From Vandiemenella viatica (lineage: Eukaryota; Arthropoda; Insecta; Orthoptera; Morabidae), in NCBI GenBank assembly GCA_031002005.1, contig CM061920.1, positions 51,128,610 to 51,192,609 of the forward strand: 64,000 nucleotides of DNA, in the 5' to 3' direction. This document shows positions 1 to 12,244 of the stretch, piece by piece. Below the pieces are notes generated by a model. That model ran no database searches. It was not told where the DNA came from and saw nothing but the letters and a program-made list of their open reading frames with translations. Each line of letters starts with the position of its first letter. Within the stretch, counting starts at the first letter, position 1. A program made the translations under genes and the position numbers.

Positions 1-285
1 TTCCGTTTAAGCCTATAGAAATTGCCATTCTGTATACACGGTTTCTGTATTTGCAGCAAATTTGCGGATAGTATCCTCCGTGAATAAGCTTTGACTGTGT
101 AGAAACACTAGACTTTCTTTATGTTCACAGGGTATGGAAAATATTTTGTGTTGTGCATAAATATTTTTTTATATCGACTGAGAATAATTTATCTTAGTTA
201 TGGTTATAGCTTATTAAGAGCAAGGTTAAATATTTACTTTTTTATATTATTTTATAGTGTACATTGTTTGAGTTACGTGCATGCC
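1..285. other. AT-rich sequence, nothing recognised
   Basis: No coding pattern, terminal repeat or tRNA-like box is visible. The hAT relic that follows may extend back into this stretch, but no residues can be matched. Confidence 0.4.
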
Positions 286-289
286 TCTT

Positions 290-1880
290 CCAAAATGTCT
301 GACGGTCAAAGAAAACATCTGGTAACCAGTACAAAAAAAGAAGGTTGGGAAAGGAAGCGTAAAGGCAGAATCAATCTGGTGCGTTAAAAAAATATACTGT
401 TTTCAGGGTTTACCAAAACAAATCTTAGAATCCAATATCAGGTCGGGATACAAAAGAAGTATAGAATCGTCAGAGAATAATAGCGAACAAATAAACGAAG
501 TTTGTAAACCAACTGGATTTGACACCAACGTGAAACTCATAGAAGGCGTTCTAAAACTTTGTGGCCAAGAATTTTATGAGACGCCGTAAAAAGATTCTTA
601 GTAAGGCAAGGTCCACCTAAACTATTCCATACTTACAAATTTCCTCCCAATGACACAGATCGACGTTTTAGCGCAAAATATTATGCACGAATTTTCAGCA
701 ATGGAGAGCAAATATTGCGAGATTAGCTACTGCGTTTACTGTTTCTGTTGCAAAATTTTCAGTTGTTTAGTTAGTTCTATCTCAAAGGAGGGTTTTAAAA
801 ATTGGAAGCACCTCGACGAATCTTTAAAAGAGCATGAAATTTCGAAAATCATAATCAGGCAAAAAAGATTAAATTGTTGTAAAACTGTAGATGCTGCCAC
901 TCAAAGAGTTATTAATGCCGAAATAAATCATTGGAATGAGGTGCTTCTAAGAATCGTTGCAATTACCAAAATGCTTGGTAAAAGTTGACTGGTTGTTCAA
1001 GGTACAAGCGACAAGTTGTTTGAGCATAATACCGGAAATTTCTTAAAAATAGTTGAGTTACTGTCTGAATACGATCCCATTATGGAAGAGCACGTCCTTT
1101 GAGTGCTCTCAAAGGTAGAGACTAAAGCTCAATATCTTGGGAAAAATATACAAACCGGGATAGTAGATCTGCTGCATCAAAGTGTAAAGTCTCATGTTAT
1201 TAATGAAATAAAAAAAAAATCAAATATTTTTCCATAATTTTAAACTGTACTCCTGACTTTAGTAAGATACAGCAAATTACTCTTGTAATCAGATATGTTT
1301 CAACCAATAAATTTTATCCTGATGTTGAAATTAAAATTAATGAAAGCTTTTAAGGCTTCTTACCAGTCGAAAGATCCACAGGAAAACTAATGTCTGATAT
1401 TATAGTTGGAGAACTTAATGACTTGTGTTTAAATTTGCAGGATATCAGAGGACAGGGACTGACAACGAATCCAATATGAGGGGCAATAAAGCAGGAGTGC
1501 AATCTAGAATTAAACAATATAATTCGCGAGCATTCAATATTCCGTGTAGTAGCCATTCTCTCAGTCTTGTTATTAATGGCAAAAGCATGCTTGGAAGCCA
1601 CTAATTTCTTCAACATGGTCCAAAAAATATATATATATTTTTTTGGCATCTACTTTTCGATGGGCAATATTTTTAAAGCATGTTCAGGGTTCAACTTTGA
1701 AAACATGGAGTGACACTAGATGGGAGAGTAGGATAGAGAGGATAGAGGTATTAAAACCTTTAAAATTTCATTTGGGAGATGTATACGACGCGTTGCTAAG
1801 CATTTACGAAAACCAAGAAATTGATAATTTAACGATTTAGCCATTTTGGCAATTGAGTATGAAATTGCTGATGAAATAAA
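290..1880 (+). pseudogene. hAT transposase relic, ZMYM1/DUF4371 (TTF-type zinc finger) kind
   Basis: This is a decayed transposase of the hAT group that gave rise to ZMYM1-like proteins. Frame-hopping recovers family landmarks in order. Near 625-735 there is a TTF-type zinc-finger block, FPPNDTDRRFSAKYYAR followed by NGEQILRD. Near 737-830 the next block contains CVYCFCCKIFS and GFKNWKHLDESLKEHE. Near 870-960 there is a VDAATQRVINAEINHWNEVL segment, and near 1450-1560 DNESNMRGNKAGVQSRIK with PCSSHSLSLVIN. Near 1700-1830 comes SDTRWESRIERIEVLKPLK. All of these occur in this order in the family. Stops and frameshifts separate the blocks, and the C-terminal dimerisation domain was not found. No terminal inverted repeats or target duplication were recognised, so the element ends are unknown. 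It is almost certainly inactive. Confidence 0.8.
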
Positions 1881-1884
1881 TTTT

Positions 1885-2187
1885 AAGATGTCGGCCTAAT
1901 AAAAAATTCGCAACCTGAAAGTAAGAAAAAAAAGTTTTTTGTGATTTTAGCGTATTTGATGTAATCTCGTTTTATTTTCAAAATAATGGCATTTAGATTG
2001 TTTGTGTGATAATATCCATCTGTAATAGCATTTAAAAACGTAAAAATATGGTTAATTTTTGGCTATGTACAGATATTTCATAATTAATTTCTTTATTTTG
2101 AACCGCTAGATCAAAATTAAAATTAAATATTTTATTCCATTAAAATTAATTATTTTTTTAAAAAATATATAATTCTACATAATCTTA
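1885..2187. other. AT-rich spacer
   Basis: Long A/T runs and no recognisable feature. The missing 3' part of the preceding hAT relic may lie here in unrecognisable form. Confidence 0.4.
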
Positions 2188-2242
2188 AAGGGCGGCAATT
2201 TGTCTATTTGTCCGGGGCGGCAATACCGCTAGAGCGGGCCCT
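2188..2242 (+). mobile_element. Possible end of a CAGGGCC-type MITE
   Basis: The stretch closes with CCGCTAGAGCGGGCCCTG. Read in reverse this resembles the GC-rich terminal repeats of the elements at 30260, 35461 and 51773. No opposite end or target duplication is visible, so only a fragment can be claimed. Confidence 0.3.
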
Positions 2243-2329
2243 GATGGGAGATGGCAGCAAAAGACCGACCCGGGTAACTCTGCTAGAAAAACACTATCGG
2301 CTTCGGCGCCTCTCCTGGGTTCTTGTATA

Positions 2330-2880
2330 TATCTGTTGGGCCTAGATGATTGCGTGGTCAGATGAGTCACGAGAAATGATGGAAGTTTTCGAGTGTGGCG
2401 CAGACCCCACGAGGCCAAGCTGGTGGTTACTCCATCCTGCTATGGATTGTGTTGATATGGTGTGAACTGGGATCTTTGATCGTACTGAATCCATCATTGA
2501 CTGTAAATGGTTATGTTTATGTTAATGGAGACCATTTACAGCCATTTGTGGCCTTAATGTTCTCAAACAACGATGGACTTTTCCAGGATGATAATGCGCC
2601 ATGTCACAACGCAAAAATCATTTAAGATTGGTTTAAAAAACATTCTTGTCAGTATACAGTGAATGATTTGACCATCTGGATCGCCAGACATAAATCCAAT
2701 CGAACATATTTGGTACATGATCGAAGATTAAATCATCCACTACTTCCGGCACAGGAAACACTTTCGAAATTATGGACGGCTGGCTGGATATTTATTCAGG
2801 GGACTTCAGACGACTTGTTGAGTCAATGCACGTTCGACTGCTGTACTTCACTCGAAAAAAGGGGTCCCACGCGGTAATGA
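2330..2880 (+). pseudogene. Tc1-like transposase relic, C-terminal half
   Basis: This is the C-terminal half of a Tc1/mariner transposase, the enzyme that cuts and inserts the element using three acidic residues. Visible landmarks are W(S)DES near 2359, LGSLIVLNPSLTVNG at about 2470-2510, the second acidic residue in FQDDNAPCHNAKII (2581-2625), and the third in SPDINPIEHIW (about 2685-2715). The last lies one frame away from the second because of a frameshift. The reading runs to KRGPTR just before the stop at 2877. The N-terminal helix-turn-helix half and both terminal repeats are missing. It closely resembles the better preserved Tc1 relic at 12.2-13.4 kb but is more diverged. It is not functional. 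Confidence 0.8.
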
Positions 2881-5001
2881 GAGTCTCGTGACTTTTGGAA
2901 CTTCCGTGTATTGTAATTTAAGAAACAGAAGCTCTACAAGAAAACTATCAAATACAAAAGCCAACAAGCACAGGAAAACATAAAAAGCTAAACTAAACCA
3001 ATTAATCTATTTTGAAATTAATAAACACTAAAAGCACACACCAAACAATAAAAAACACACAATTTTTAGCAGCACACCAATCCACTTATACCTTCTTCTA
3101 ACGTACATACACATGGTTAACGAAATAAAGCAACAAATATACCCTTGCTAAGTTGAAATTTCCATGTAATAATAAACAATCGACAAAAGAAAACATAACT
3201 GGGGAAAATACCTGAGCAACAATAACGCGCACTACTAATTTTCACATTGCGTCCGCTCATTCTGGAAGTGAAATCAAATATCAACATGTGCAACATTGAA
3301 AATGACGTAACTCGTAAAGATTAATTGCTTCCGTTTACTAGGGAAGGCATAGGTGATCAGTTACCACACCTGACAGCAGAAACGTAAATGTAAGTGGACT
3401 ATAGTACCTATATACAAATTTAATTTTAATCTCATTAAAAAAATCTTTACGAAATTTATCGCCTAAAAACGGATTTCTGAATATACCTAGACGAGGAGTG
3501 AAAAGTCTTCGAACAAAACATAAACCAACAACAATTGAATTGGCGCTTTTATTCTTCTTGTTTCTAGTGAAGTCTTCGTCAATTTTAGTCAGCATTTTCA
3601 AACTTCATGTCAAAATTTCTGATAATTCGAATTGCTGTTTTTCAGGTCGCCAGAATATTTCGAAATTCCCGTCGTTTCAGAAGAATTCTAGGTTTTTCAG
3701 GCTTCCAGTCTTTCGAAACGGTTTATTCGCAGTCTTCAATCCACCATCTCTGTTCTTTATTCTTTCTTGGAAAGGAAGGCTCCAAGATGAATTTTTTTTT
3801 TTTAATTTTTGACTTCAGGCTTTCCCGATTTTTATTTGATTTTTATATTTTTCTTTGAACTCTTGGCTTGATTCTAATTTTTTCTTTAATTTTTCAACAT
3901 CTAAATCTAATTTCTCTCGGCGACTTTATTTTGGACGATAAATCTCATTTTGATAAGCTCAGTCGTGACATAATGGACACTGTCAAAGTTGGCCATGGCA
4001 TTTTGGATATTTCTTGTTCCAGGAGGAAATGGTTGCATTACCAGTTTGAAAGTCCCCTGGGTTGGTGAGTTCTTAACAGATATTCACAATGTCAGTTATT
4101 TTAGATCACTTCCCGTCTGGCTCATAATTTCTGCTGACTCAAAGAATCAGCTCAAATGCTTCATCTGCACTTCCGGTTTCATATTTTGCTTGTGTTTTCA
4201 CGTTCTTCACTCACGACAAGTATGAGTATAACTTACATTATTGTGTTATTCCACAGCCAGGTGAGAAGAGTCAATATATTTAGACTTTCATTTTTCTGTT
4301 TTATAAAATATTTAATTTTCTGATAAAACGCAAAACACTCTGAGGTGTTTCAGCTCGTACAAATTCCCGTCACTGGACCTTCACAGGACATCCGCTTCAG
4401 GCCATGAAAGGATGCGGTATAAAAGAAAACCAATCATCGATGTCATGTCTCTCAATCCTCTTCATCCAGTTTTATTACTTTCCCAGACTACGCTCCAGAA
4501 AATGAAGCAATTTCAGGACTTTTAAATAAACGATTAATTTCCGAAAAAATTATTTGCGTAATACTTTATGTAGCATCCACATTGATTAAAAAATCGGATT
4601 TAATTGGAAATAGACTTTTAAAATCTGATATAGGAATTAAAATATGATGTTCTCTTTCTGCAAGTAATTTAACCTACTATAATACGTGACAGTAATGTGA
4701 ATAGCATAATGTGTATGATCCTCGAAATTCTCTGCCTGCTCCAGTTTTCAAGATGGTAAGATACCAACTATTGAAACTTGAATCAATCCTCGTTTTTCAC
4801 CATTTAACTGTCATTAATGCTAAAAGCATCTAGAATGGTGCAAAGTTGATCGGAGAGATGACTGGCAACCCCTATTTCTCGTCAAAGAAAACAAATTCGA
4901 TTGTCATGTCCCAGACGAAGAACTGTGAATGAGACTGTCCAGGTGGCAGAAATTTCACATCACAGAAACATCTCAATGTTGCGTTTATATAAGTTGTGGA
5001 A
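2881..5001. other. Unassigned intergenic sequence
   Basis: AT-rich sequence with short chance frames. The frames at about 3500-4225 show no known domain and are low-complexity, rich in F, S and K. I see nothing that supports a gene. Confidence 0.4.
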
Positions 5002-5009
5002 GATAATTT

Positions 5010-5688
5010 GGGAACTGCACCACTTTCGGAACCTGCCAGAAACTGGTACTAACCTGTTGAAATTTACATCAGTCGCTTCGTCAACATGGCCTCTTCACGT
5101 TTTGCGATCATACATTCCGGAAAAGTTGCCAGGAATTTAATTAAAAATGCCGAAATAGGACATGACGAACAGCCGTTACATGCCGCCAACGTTGAAAGAA
5201 ATCAGTGACACTCTCTTAAAATTTTGATTTAATCCTTGGTGTAATGTTTTCATGCCTTTTCAGCTTTACTCCTTTATAAAAAGTCGCACAAATTTGACAA
5301 ACACGCAATATTTATCCGAGTTGTAATACGGTGATGATCGCCATCTTACATAGCAACGATTGCTTCCATTGTAAACAAATACGCCTTTGAGTGTTGGATG
5401 CCGCAAAGCCAAAATTTCACTTGGTCCAGGCCGTATTTCAACCTAACCACGATTTCTATGACAAAACTAAACTATTTAGGTTGAAATGATCCCTTTACCG
5501 ACAATTTTTATGTTGTTTTAGCAGTGCTGAAAGTATTTAGCAGTTGCTCAGCCTTTCATATTGCGGCAATTTTAATTAAATTTCTAGCGACTTTTCCGCA
5601 ATGTATAATCTCAAAACGTGAAGGGGACATGTTGACGAAGCGACTGAAGTAAATTTCAACAGGTTAGTACCAGTTTCTGTCAGGTTCC
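5010..5688. mobile_element. Non-autonomous element with long inverted repeats (copy 1)
   Basis: The left end starts GGGAACTGCACCACTTTCGG, and about 150 bp of it is repeated in inverted orientation at about 5540-5688. The shared stretch includes CTGTTGAAATTTAC and TCGTCAACATG. The centre carries no coding sequence. GATAATTT lies directly before the left end (5002-5009) and directly after the right end (5689-5696), which looks like an 8-bp target duplication. The outermost ~17 bases of the right repeat are missing, unlike the complete copy at 37470-38268. Long terminal repeats with an 8-bp duplication and a GGG start fit Mutator-like or Merlin-like non-autonomous DNA elements, but the superfamily is inferred. 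Confidence 0.7.
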
Positions 5689-5696
5689 GATAATTT

Positions 5697-8600
5697 TTTC
5701 TATGTTGTTTATATGAGATATATCCTTATGGATACCATAAGAATCATGTAAGAACAATACCGAGATACCTCGTTGGGAAACTTTTTAAAAAATGAATAAA
5801 TAACATCTTATGTATATACAGTTGCTGTGAGTAGCTTGATAAAAGAAACTCGTAATATATTCTCATATACTATCTCTCTGGAATTTACTCCATTCAGAAA
5901 CCTGCTTCTATACTGAACTATGACGCTTGGATACTTGATGGATGCCCATTCTTTTTATTTTATTAAATTCTGAAACTCAAATTAATTGAGACAACAACAT
6001 GGGTGCAAGTATGCATCAACTTTGTCTGGCAAAAGTCTTACAGTATGAGTGGTTACCAGGTCGTTAATCAAACAATAAGATGGAATCAAAATATTCTATC
6101 ATAAATGTGATACGTGATCTTGATTTCGAGATAAATTCCACTATAGTTTGGTGAGATAGCTCTCGTCCCAGCACACCTTGTCATTTGTTAGAAGGCTTGC
6201 ATGTCGGCAATAACAAGCCGCGTGGGAACAAACCTATGAAAGGAGTATATTACACAACGTTCAAGATGCTTTCCCATCCAGTTCTTTGTTAACAACGAAA
6301 TGTGCACCTAGCATTACCATCACAATAATTCTGCCTTCTCAATACGTAACGAACATTAGATACCATACCGTTCATCCTCTGGATACGGAAACATATAGTA
6401 TTTTACTCTGTTACAGCAAGTTGAATAAAGAAAAATTATTTTTCAGTCATTTAATATTACTAAATTATCAGTTCTCTCTGCGCTGCTAGTGACATTCCTT
6501 AACAATCAGCATAAATTTTCAACCACTGACTTTTTATTTAATGTGATAGATGTTTCATTTATTTGTCTGTGAACAGTCGCTCAAGATTTAATTCTCCAGG
6601 TGGATCTAGGAACAGAGAGTATTCCTCGCGAATCAGCCTCAAAACGGCATTAGAATGTGATTCGCGAAGCAACGTTAATCAAGGCTGAGCAGTCAGTGTT
6701 TGCGAGACGGTTATGGAGGAGTGTCTTCTTCCTCATCACAGTATATCATTACCAAATATAACCATTTTTTTGCGTTTAAAAATCGAGAAACAACGTAAGA
6801 GAAGCTGGTAGCCTAGGGAACGCTTTCGTCAACAATTTCAGTATGGCAGCACACTGATTCGGGACATTTTGTTTTAAATATTACACTGGCGGAATTAAAA
6901 CTAAAATAAATATACAAACGTTGCTTTTTCGCCCGGTTCCTACTGGTGAGTTCTGATTGGCAAGAAAATCAAAATTCCTGAATGCGTATAATTTTGAATG
7001 GACACTTCATCGCTGTCTCTATATTTTGCCATAATTATGTTGATTTTATTTTAAATTGATTTTGAATAGTATGTCATGAACAAAGTGTTAAAAATTTAAA
7101 CGATTACTAAAAAATATAAAAAGGGTAATGCACCTGCATCAGTTATTCTTCTGTTTTTTATCTCCTGTACGTGCCCATCAAAGTTTTCATTTTGGATTTT
7201 AAGATCCATGTCGTGAGTTTCACTTTTTGACTTATCTCCTTCAAAACCTCTTCCATTTTCGTTTTGTTCCTATAATTTCTATCTTTCGGATTATATCGCT
7301 AATGGATAGTTTTTATATAATTCAGTCAAACGGATTGAATCGCACTAGCTCATTTTTTATATTGATATAAACAATGAGAATATTCCGTACGAACCGCCTT
7401 TGATGCGTTCAGTTTACCACTAGTGCGCTCTACAATGATCCCGTGTTGTAGGCACTGAACTAGCACAACAGACCAACCAACACGCTCGTGCAAAACAGTT
7501 TATCCTAATCCAACCAAAACAAAAACAAATGTGAACTTAACGAATTACTGACAACGTCAACTGGCTCCTGTGCAGTGTGCACTAACAGAAGCAGGGATCT
7601 TGAGTATGTACCAGTCAGCTGAGTGATGGAATTAGAAATTTCAAGTTCAGTCATAAAAATGGGATATCTGAACATGTATAACCATACACAGAATTTGTAT
7701 GCAACTTGTTCCTAGGAAGACCATCTGCTGGCAATGCTCGTCGCCCCGGATGTTGCCTGATCCTGATCGAAAGTGGTGTGAAGCTGTACTTGAATACAGT
7801 AGCTATTTAACTCTGATTTTGGTGTCAGGTTTCACCCCCACCCTTATTCTTGTATTACGCACCACACTTAACGCAACCGATATCACACATACAAGGCTAA
7901 AACACTTGGAGGAAATCAGCTGACTAACCACTGAGTCTCTCTGGCTAAGTGTTACTCCTGCGGGAAAAACAAAATGATCGGTGGTTGATATACCAACTAA
8001 AGTCTTACAAAAATATCCTCAGTAACGTATAATGTCTCTTAAACGGTAGCCTGAAAGGTTTGCTAATTATTTATTTGCTGCTATATTATATAGTAATCAA
8101 TATTAACAAATTGAGAACACCACAACTTGACTAAGAATTACATTGATTCATACAGTAGTAATTTCAACATCTATTAACTTAAAGTTACAGAATTTTCAAG
8201 AAGGACATGACTCCTAAATTACTTCAACTGCCGCTTAGATTTTCTGAAAAGCTTCCAATGTCTTTCAAAGCTTCTGAACCACTTTTGGGGGGTAGGGGAT
8301 GGGAAGGAGGACTGCCACTTTTAAAACAATGATATTATTTTACCAATTCATCAAAAATGTGTTTTATTTCTTTTCGAGCTACTGAATTCACGTTTAGTTA
8401 TTGATAAAAAGACTTCAAAAGAAGACAACTTGATGTAAACATCCTGCTGGTATCCACAATGTCATTACTGAGCTCGTGTTGTTTCAGTATGGTAGCAGAA
8501 TTCATGTAGCAGCCTATTGTCATTTGTACAGCATATTTTATTTTGCTTTTACTAAATCAGACAGATTCTTGTGTCTGAATTTTTTTGTGGATGATCCAGA

Positions 8601-8954
8601 ATTTTCGTTTGTTCAAGTTATAACTCACAACATAGTATAGTTTGAACTGATATACAGGAAATATGTTTTGCATATTACCAAGACATGTGCTGTTAGCAAA
8701 CATTCTGTGTATTTGTTAGTTGTATAGGAAAAAAAGTGAGGAATGACTGAAATAGATTTACCGTTGCCAAAATCTAATCTGGTCATGGAATTGAGGTAAA
8801 CAGCTATTTTCATGAAGATGTAACGCTTATTGATCGAAACTTTATCACAAATTGCTGTTAAGCTTCCACCCTCCAAATTGTTGATAAACATAGCCTGTAA
8901 ACATTATAAACATCATAATCTGAAGGAATTCTGGTTGCTTCAACGTTTCCGGTG
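5697..8954. other. Unassigned intergenic sequence
   Basis: Several kilobases without a recognisable coding segment, terminal repeat or SINE box. The frames at 6286-6489, 7699-7923 and 8625-8891 look like chance open frames with no domain. Confidence 0.4.
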
Positions 8955-9185
8955 AAATAGTTAAAGTAATTTTATGCCTTTAAGACAATGATTTTCAGAT
9001 TGGAGAGGATGAAGGACAGGTAACTGGAAGGAATTCGGCCATGGCCTTCTGAACTGCCCATCACGGCATTAGCCTGGGGTGATTTCGGTAAACCATACAA
9101 AACCTATGGCGGGACGGGGATTTGAACACCCTTCTACCCGAGCGCCAGGCGCGATTCATTCCCCTCACCCACTAGGACCGGTACG
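8955..9185 (-). mobile_element. tRNA-derived SINE, antisense, diverged
   Basis: The reverse-complemented box B is visible as GGGATTTGAACACCC near 9116-9130. The body has the family landmarks GGAATTCGGCCATGGCC and GCATTAGCCTGGGGTGATTT. It is the same family as the full copy at 55981-56233 but more diverged. The 3' tail would lie at the left end and is not A-rich any more. Confidence 0.7.
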
Positions 9186-9560
9186 TTAAAGTGAAATACG
9201 TTTCGCCGAAAGATATTAAAATGATTGTAAGAATATATGAAACTGGAAACAGGTAAAAAGAATTTTCAGTTCATTGAGCTGAAAAATATCGATCAAGATA
9301 CTGTCGCGATCGATCTATTTTATTTTAATGTTTTTTTTTCTTAAAGAATTTGCTATTCCAATGAGCTAAAAAAATTCGACCAAGATACTATCGCTGTTAT
9401 TTTTTTATTTTTTAAAGACTTTGCTATTTTAATATAAGGAAACGCGTCGTTTTCTGTTTGCAAATTGAGACAGATTTCTAGGTAGGCAAAAGGAACTTCA
9501 GTGTTGAACGAACTTTTGAACACGACGACGGAGAAGCAAAAATAGGTGATCTAAGATTGG
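9186..9560. repeat. AT-rich spacer with a local ~90-bp duplication
   Basis: Two similar segments occur at about 9275-9355 and 9358-9430. Each has a GAGCT(G/A)AAAAA start, then CAAGATACT(G/A)TCGC, then a T-rich run, then TTGCTATT. This looks like an old tandem duplication. Nothing else is recognised. Confidence 0.4.
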
Positions 9561-9564
9561 CTGG

Positions 9565-9917
9565 GTGAGTAATCACATATGATACAGGGCATATACTGGT
9601 GATGAGGCATGGAAAGATATTGCAGTAGGTATGAAAAGTAGTGCATGGAAGGGAAAAGATGACCATGACCACAAGCTGGCACTCGATTTCAGGCACAAGG
9701 GTGTAGGAAGATTCTCTTTTTTAGGTAAGGGTGTCAGGGATTGGAATGAGTTACCAAGAGAAACGATGATTAATTTACCGAAAACTTTGAAGGAATTTAA
9801 AGAAAAAATTTGTAGAGGGCAAATGTAGGTGGGTGCAGGATAGGGGGAAGATAGCTGTGTAGGGAAATTGCCACCGGAGCCTGTGCTCCATTGCAATTAA
9901 ATTAAATTAAATTAAAT
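9565..9917 (+). pseudogene. LINE-A 3' end (5'-truncated copy)
   Basis: This is the last ~85 codons of a CR1/jockey-group reverse transcriptase plus its 3' UTR. The C-terminal signature of such proteins is clear: FSFLGKGVRDWNELPRE followed by LPKTLKEFKEKICRGQM, ending at 9828. The 3' UTR holds the family tag GGAAATTGCCACCGGAGC and GTGCTCCATTGCAATT, and it ends in a short AAATT-type repeat at 9892-9917. Truncation at the 5' side is typical of incomplete reverse transcription. The same tail recurs at 18.6, 34.3, 37.9, 38.9, 50.9 and 53.0 kb, so this is one LINE family, called LINE-A here. Confidence 0.85.
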
Positions 9918-10084
9918 GTATCGAGCAAACACAAAGCCCAAAGAAATGACCGATAATCATTTCCATTGAACAATCAAATGATACTGATCGGGTAACAGTT
10001 AATTTATCAATTTGACTCTGCAATCTCTGGTACACGTGTAGACAAGCAGAGATTAGGCTGATATCCATGAACACCATGTCTTGG

Positions 10085-10298
10085 GAAATCGAGATAAATC
10101 TAATTCGCTAACTGTTAATTTCAGATTGTATTCATGCCGTGTGTCATAAAACCTCATGGCCAGAGGTAAAGCAGTAACATGCGCTTCTTCGCCGTTTTCG
10201 AGAAAATCGGCATTGAAATATTCAGTTGCCTTCAAATAATTTATACGTTAATTAGCTTTCAAGGGATGCGAAGCCCAGCGAGAAAGCTCTCTGCCCCA
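10085..10298 (+). repeat. Interspersed repeat R, copy 1 (split by the MITE at 10307)
   Basis: Shared landmarks with the inverted copy at 11055-11215 are TGGCCAGAGGT, TTCTTCGCC, GAGAAAATCG and CATTGAAATATTC. The 3' part is tRNA-like, with a box-B-like TATTCGATTCTC. It continues after the MITE at 10659-10705 and ends before a T-rich stretch. It may be a tRNA-related SINE, but box A was not identified with certainty. Confidence 0.6.
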
Positions 10299-10306
10299 TA
10301 AGCCCG

Positions 10307-10650
10307 CAGTGGCGTAGCTAGGTCAACAAGGGCCCCGGTGCAAAAAATATTTTGGGCTCTCAGGCCAGATGGGCGACCTTTTTTTTGCTTTGTGTTGCTG
10401 GTAAGGGCCCTCTGAGCTGAGGATGAAGCCCTTGAGTTGTGCTTAGGGGCCCCCCTGAGCAGTGAGAGGGCCCTTAGTGAGGGACTTCCTGTGTCTCAGG
10501 GGTTTGCCATGAAGGCTTGTGGGGCCTCTGAACTGTTCTTGGAGCCCCCGGAGGTTCGCTTTGGGGCCCCCAGAGGTATGCTTGGGGGCCCCCTGGGCGT
10601 AGGGGCCCCGGTGCACTGCACCGCCTAGCCCCATAGTAGCTACGCCCCTG
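10307..10650. mobile_element. GC-rich MITE with 8-bp target duplication
   Basis: The terminal inverted repeats are CAGTGGCGTAGCTA on the left and, reversed, CAGGGGCGTAGCTA on the right. Flanking octamers TAAGCCCG (10299-10306) and TCAGCCCG (10651-10658) match at 7 of 8 bases, which suggests a hAT-like 8-bp duplication. The interior is very GC-rich and made of imperfect repeats around GGGGCCCCC. It carries no coding sequence. It is inserted inside the repeat R copy. The two open frames on opposite strands here are products of the near-palindromic GGGGCCCC blocks and are not genes. Confidence 0.75.
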
Positions 10651-10705
10651 TCAGCCCGTCGTATTCGATTCTCACTGCGGGAAACTATTTTTATTAATTT
10701 ATTTA

Positions 10706-11054
10706 TTAAAATATGTACACAGAAAATTTTCGGCAGTCAGTGTCAATAATTATTCATACAATAAGTTTTTTTAAATGTCTTTTGCTGTGGAAAACCGACG
10801 GCGTCTCGCTTCGACCGTCCCGTACCCTTGTGCGAGAATGAACATCTGGCCTTCAACGGTCGAGTAACAATATCTGTATTTCATACCTGCCACAACAATT
10901 ATTTCTATGTTTGATATATAACTTTGTTTTCGAACAACATAATGAAGTTCGAAAGAGCTGGGTTTTTTTTCACAATCAATGGCATTTAAAAAACTTATTT
11001 AATACATAATTGTTGAAACTGATTGCAGGGAATTATCATTATACACATTGGAAT
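10706..11054. other. Unassigned sequence
   Basis: AT-rich sequence between the two copies of repeat R. No feature is recognised. Confidence 0.35.
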
Positions 11055-11215
11055 AAATAAAAATTCTTGCCAGCAGCGAGATTCGATCCGCGCGATGGAA
11101 TATTTCAATATCGATTTTCTCTATAACAGGCGAAGAAACGTATTTAACTGCTTTATCACACTACACCTCTGGCCATTAGATTTTCATGACGCATAATATG
11201 AAACTAATCTGAATT
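11055..11215 (-). repeat. Interspersed repeat R, copy 2, inverted
   Basis: Reverse-complement match to 10120-10235, followed by a tRNA-like segment with the box-B-like GGATCGAATCTC. The two copies face opposite ways about 0.9 kb apart. Confidence 0.6.
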
Positions 11216-12244
11216 TTACAATTGGTGGCCTCCCCTTGTAATCTCGTTCTTCAGGACGTCAAGGGCAATGAAAGATGTATGACCAAAAATGAAGTAACTT
11301 AGTATCTCCTAGTACACACGTTAATAATAGAAACATTCTAAACTTAAGACTTAATGTAATTGCTGTGGACAACAGATTGCGGTTTCAATGTACAGTACCT
11401 TCATACCGGCTTTCCAATTCTTGTTCGTTTTCTAATCTTTGAGTGAAATTTCCCTCCACTCCCACCTACTTTTACCTTTTATAAATTTTAATTTTAAATT
11501 GTTTCAGCATTTTTTGTATATTGTTCCCCACAAATAAGAAAGACAGAAACGAATTCGAAATACGTTGGATGTGATAGTTAATATTCGCTCAGCTGGATTT
11601 AGAACTCTAATCACCTTAAGAGATATCCCGTAAGTAGGAGATCAGAAGGTCAGGTAACTGACTCCGCTCGGCCCTGCGACGTCGTAGTGTTGCTAGTGCA
11701 ATCGTTCAGTTACTTGTATAATGGGCTGCAACATACTCTGATCTGAGAACACTTTCAATAAATAGTATCAACATACGGAAAAATAGCCTCAAAGTTAAAT
11801 TTTTTTATCTCAGTTTGTAGACATTATTAGATGAAAATATCTTTAGTGCTTATCGTTTATAAACAGGCTGGGGATAAATTAATAGGTAAAGTCTTCATCT
11901 TCCAGAAAAAAAAGAACTGTAAAAAATGTCTTAGTTCTCTTCTTAACGATCCTTAGACATGCATACACCAAATGGTGTGGGGGGAAAATGTCATTTTTTT
12001 CAACCCATTTTACTTCTATGGAACTCCCCAGAATATAAATATTTTATAAGATTTTAAACACTATATTTGTTTTTAGGTCAACGGAACACACGAAACACAA
12101 AAATTGAAATGTGAAATCTATTCAGTTTAAGAGCTACAGGTCACTCTGACAAACGGACAGAAGACAGCGGAGCTCTGTTTCCCTTTGATTATGAATTTCT
12201 AAACAACGAGTAGCAAATAATCCAGTAAATACTCAAGAAACATA
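11216..12244. other. Unassigned intergenic sequence
   Basis: No coding, structural or repeat signal is recognised before the Tc1 terminal repeat that starts at 12245. Confidence 0.4.

Noticed and set aside
121..387. Small host protein with a hydrophobic N-terminus
   Set aside because: The frame runs into the hAT relic, is low complexity at the start and has no supporting signal.
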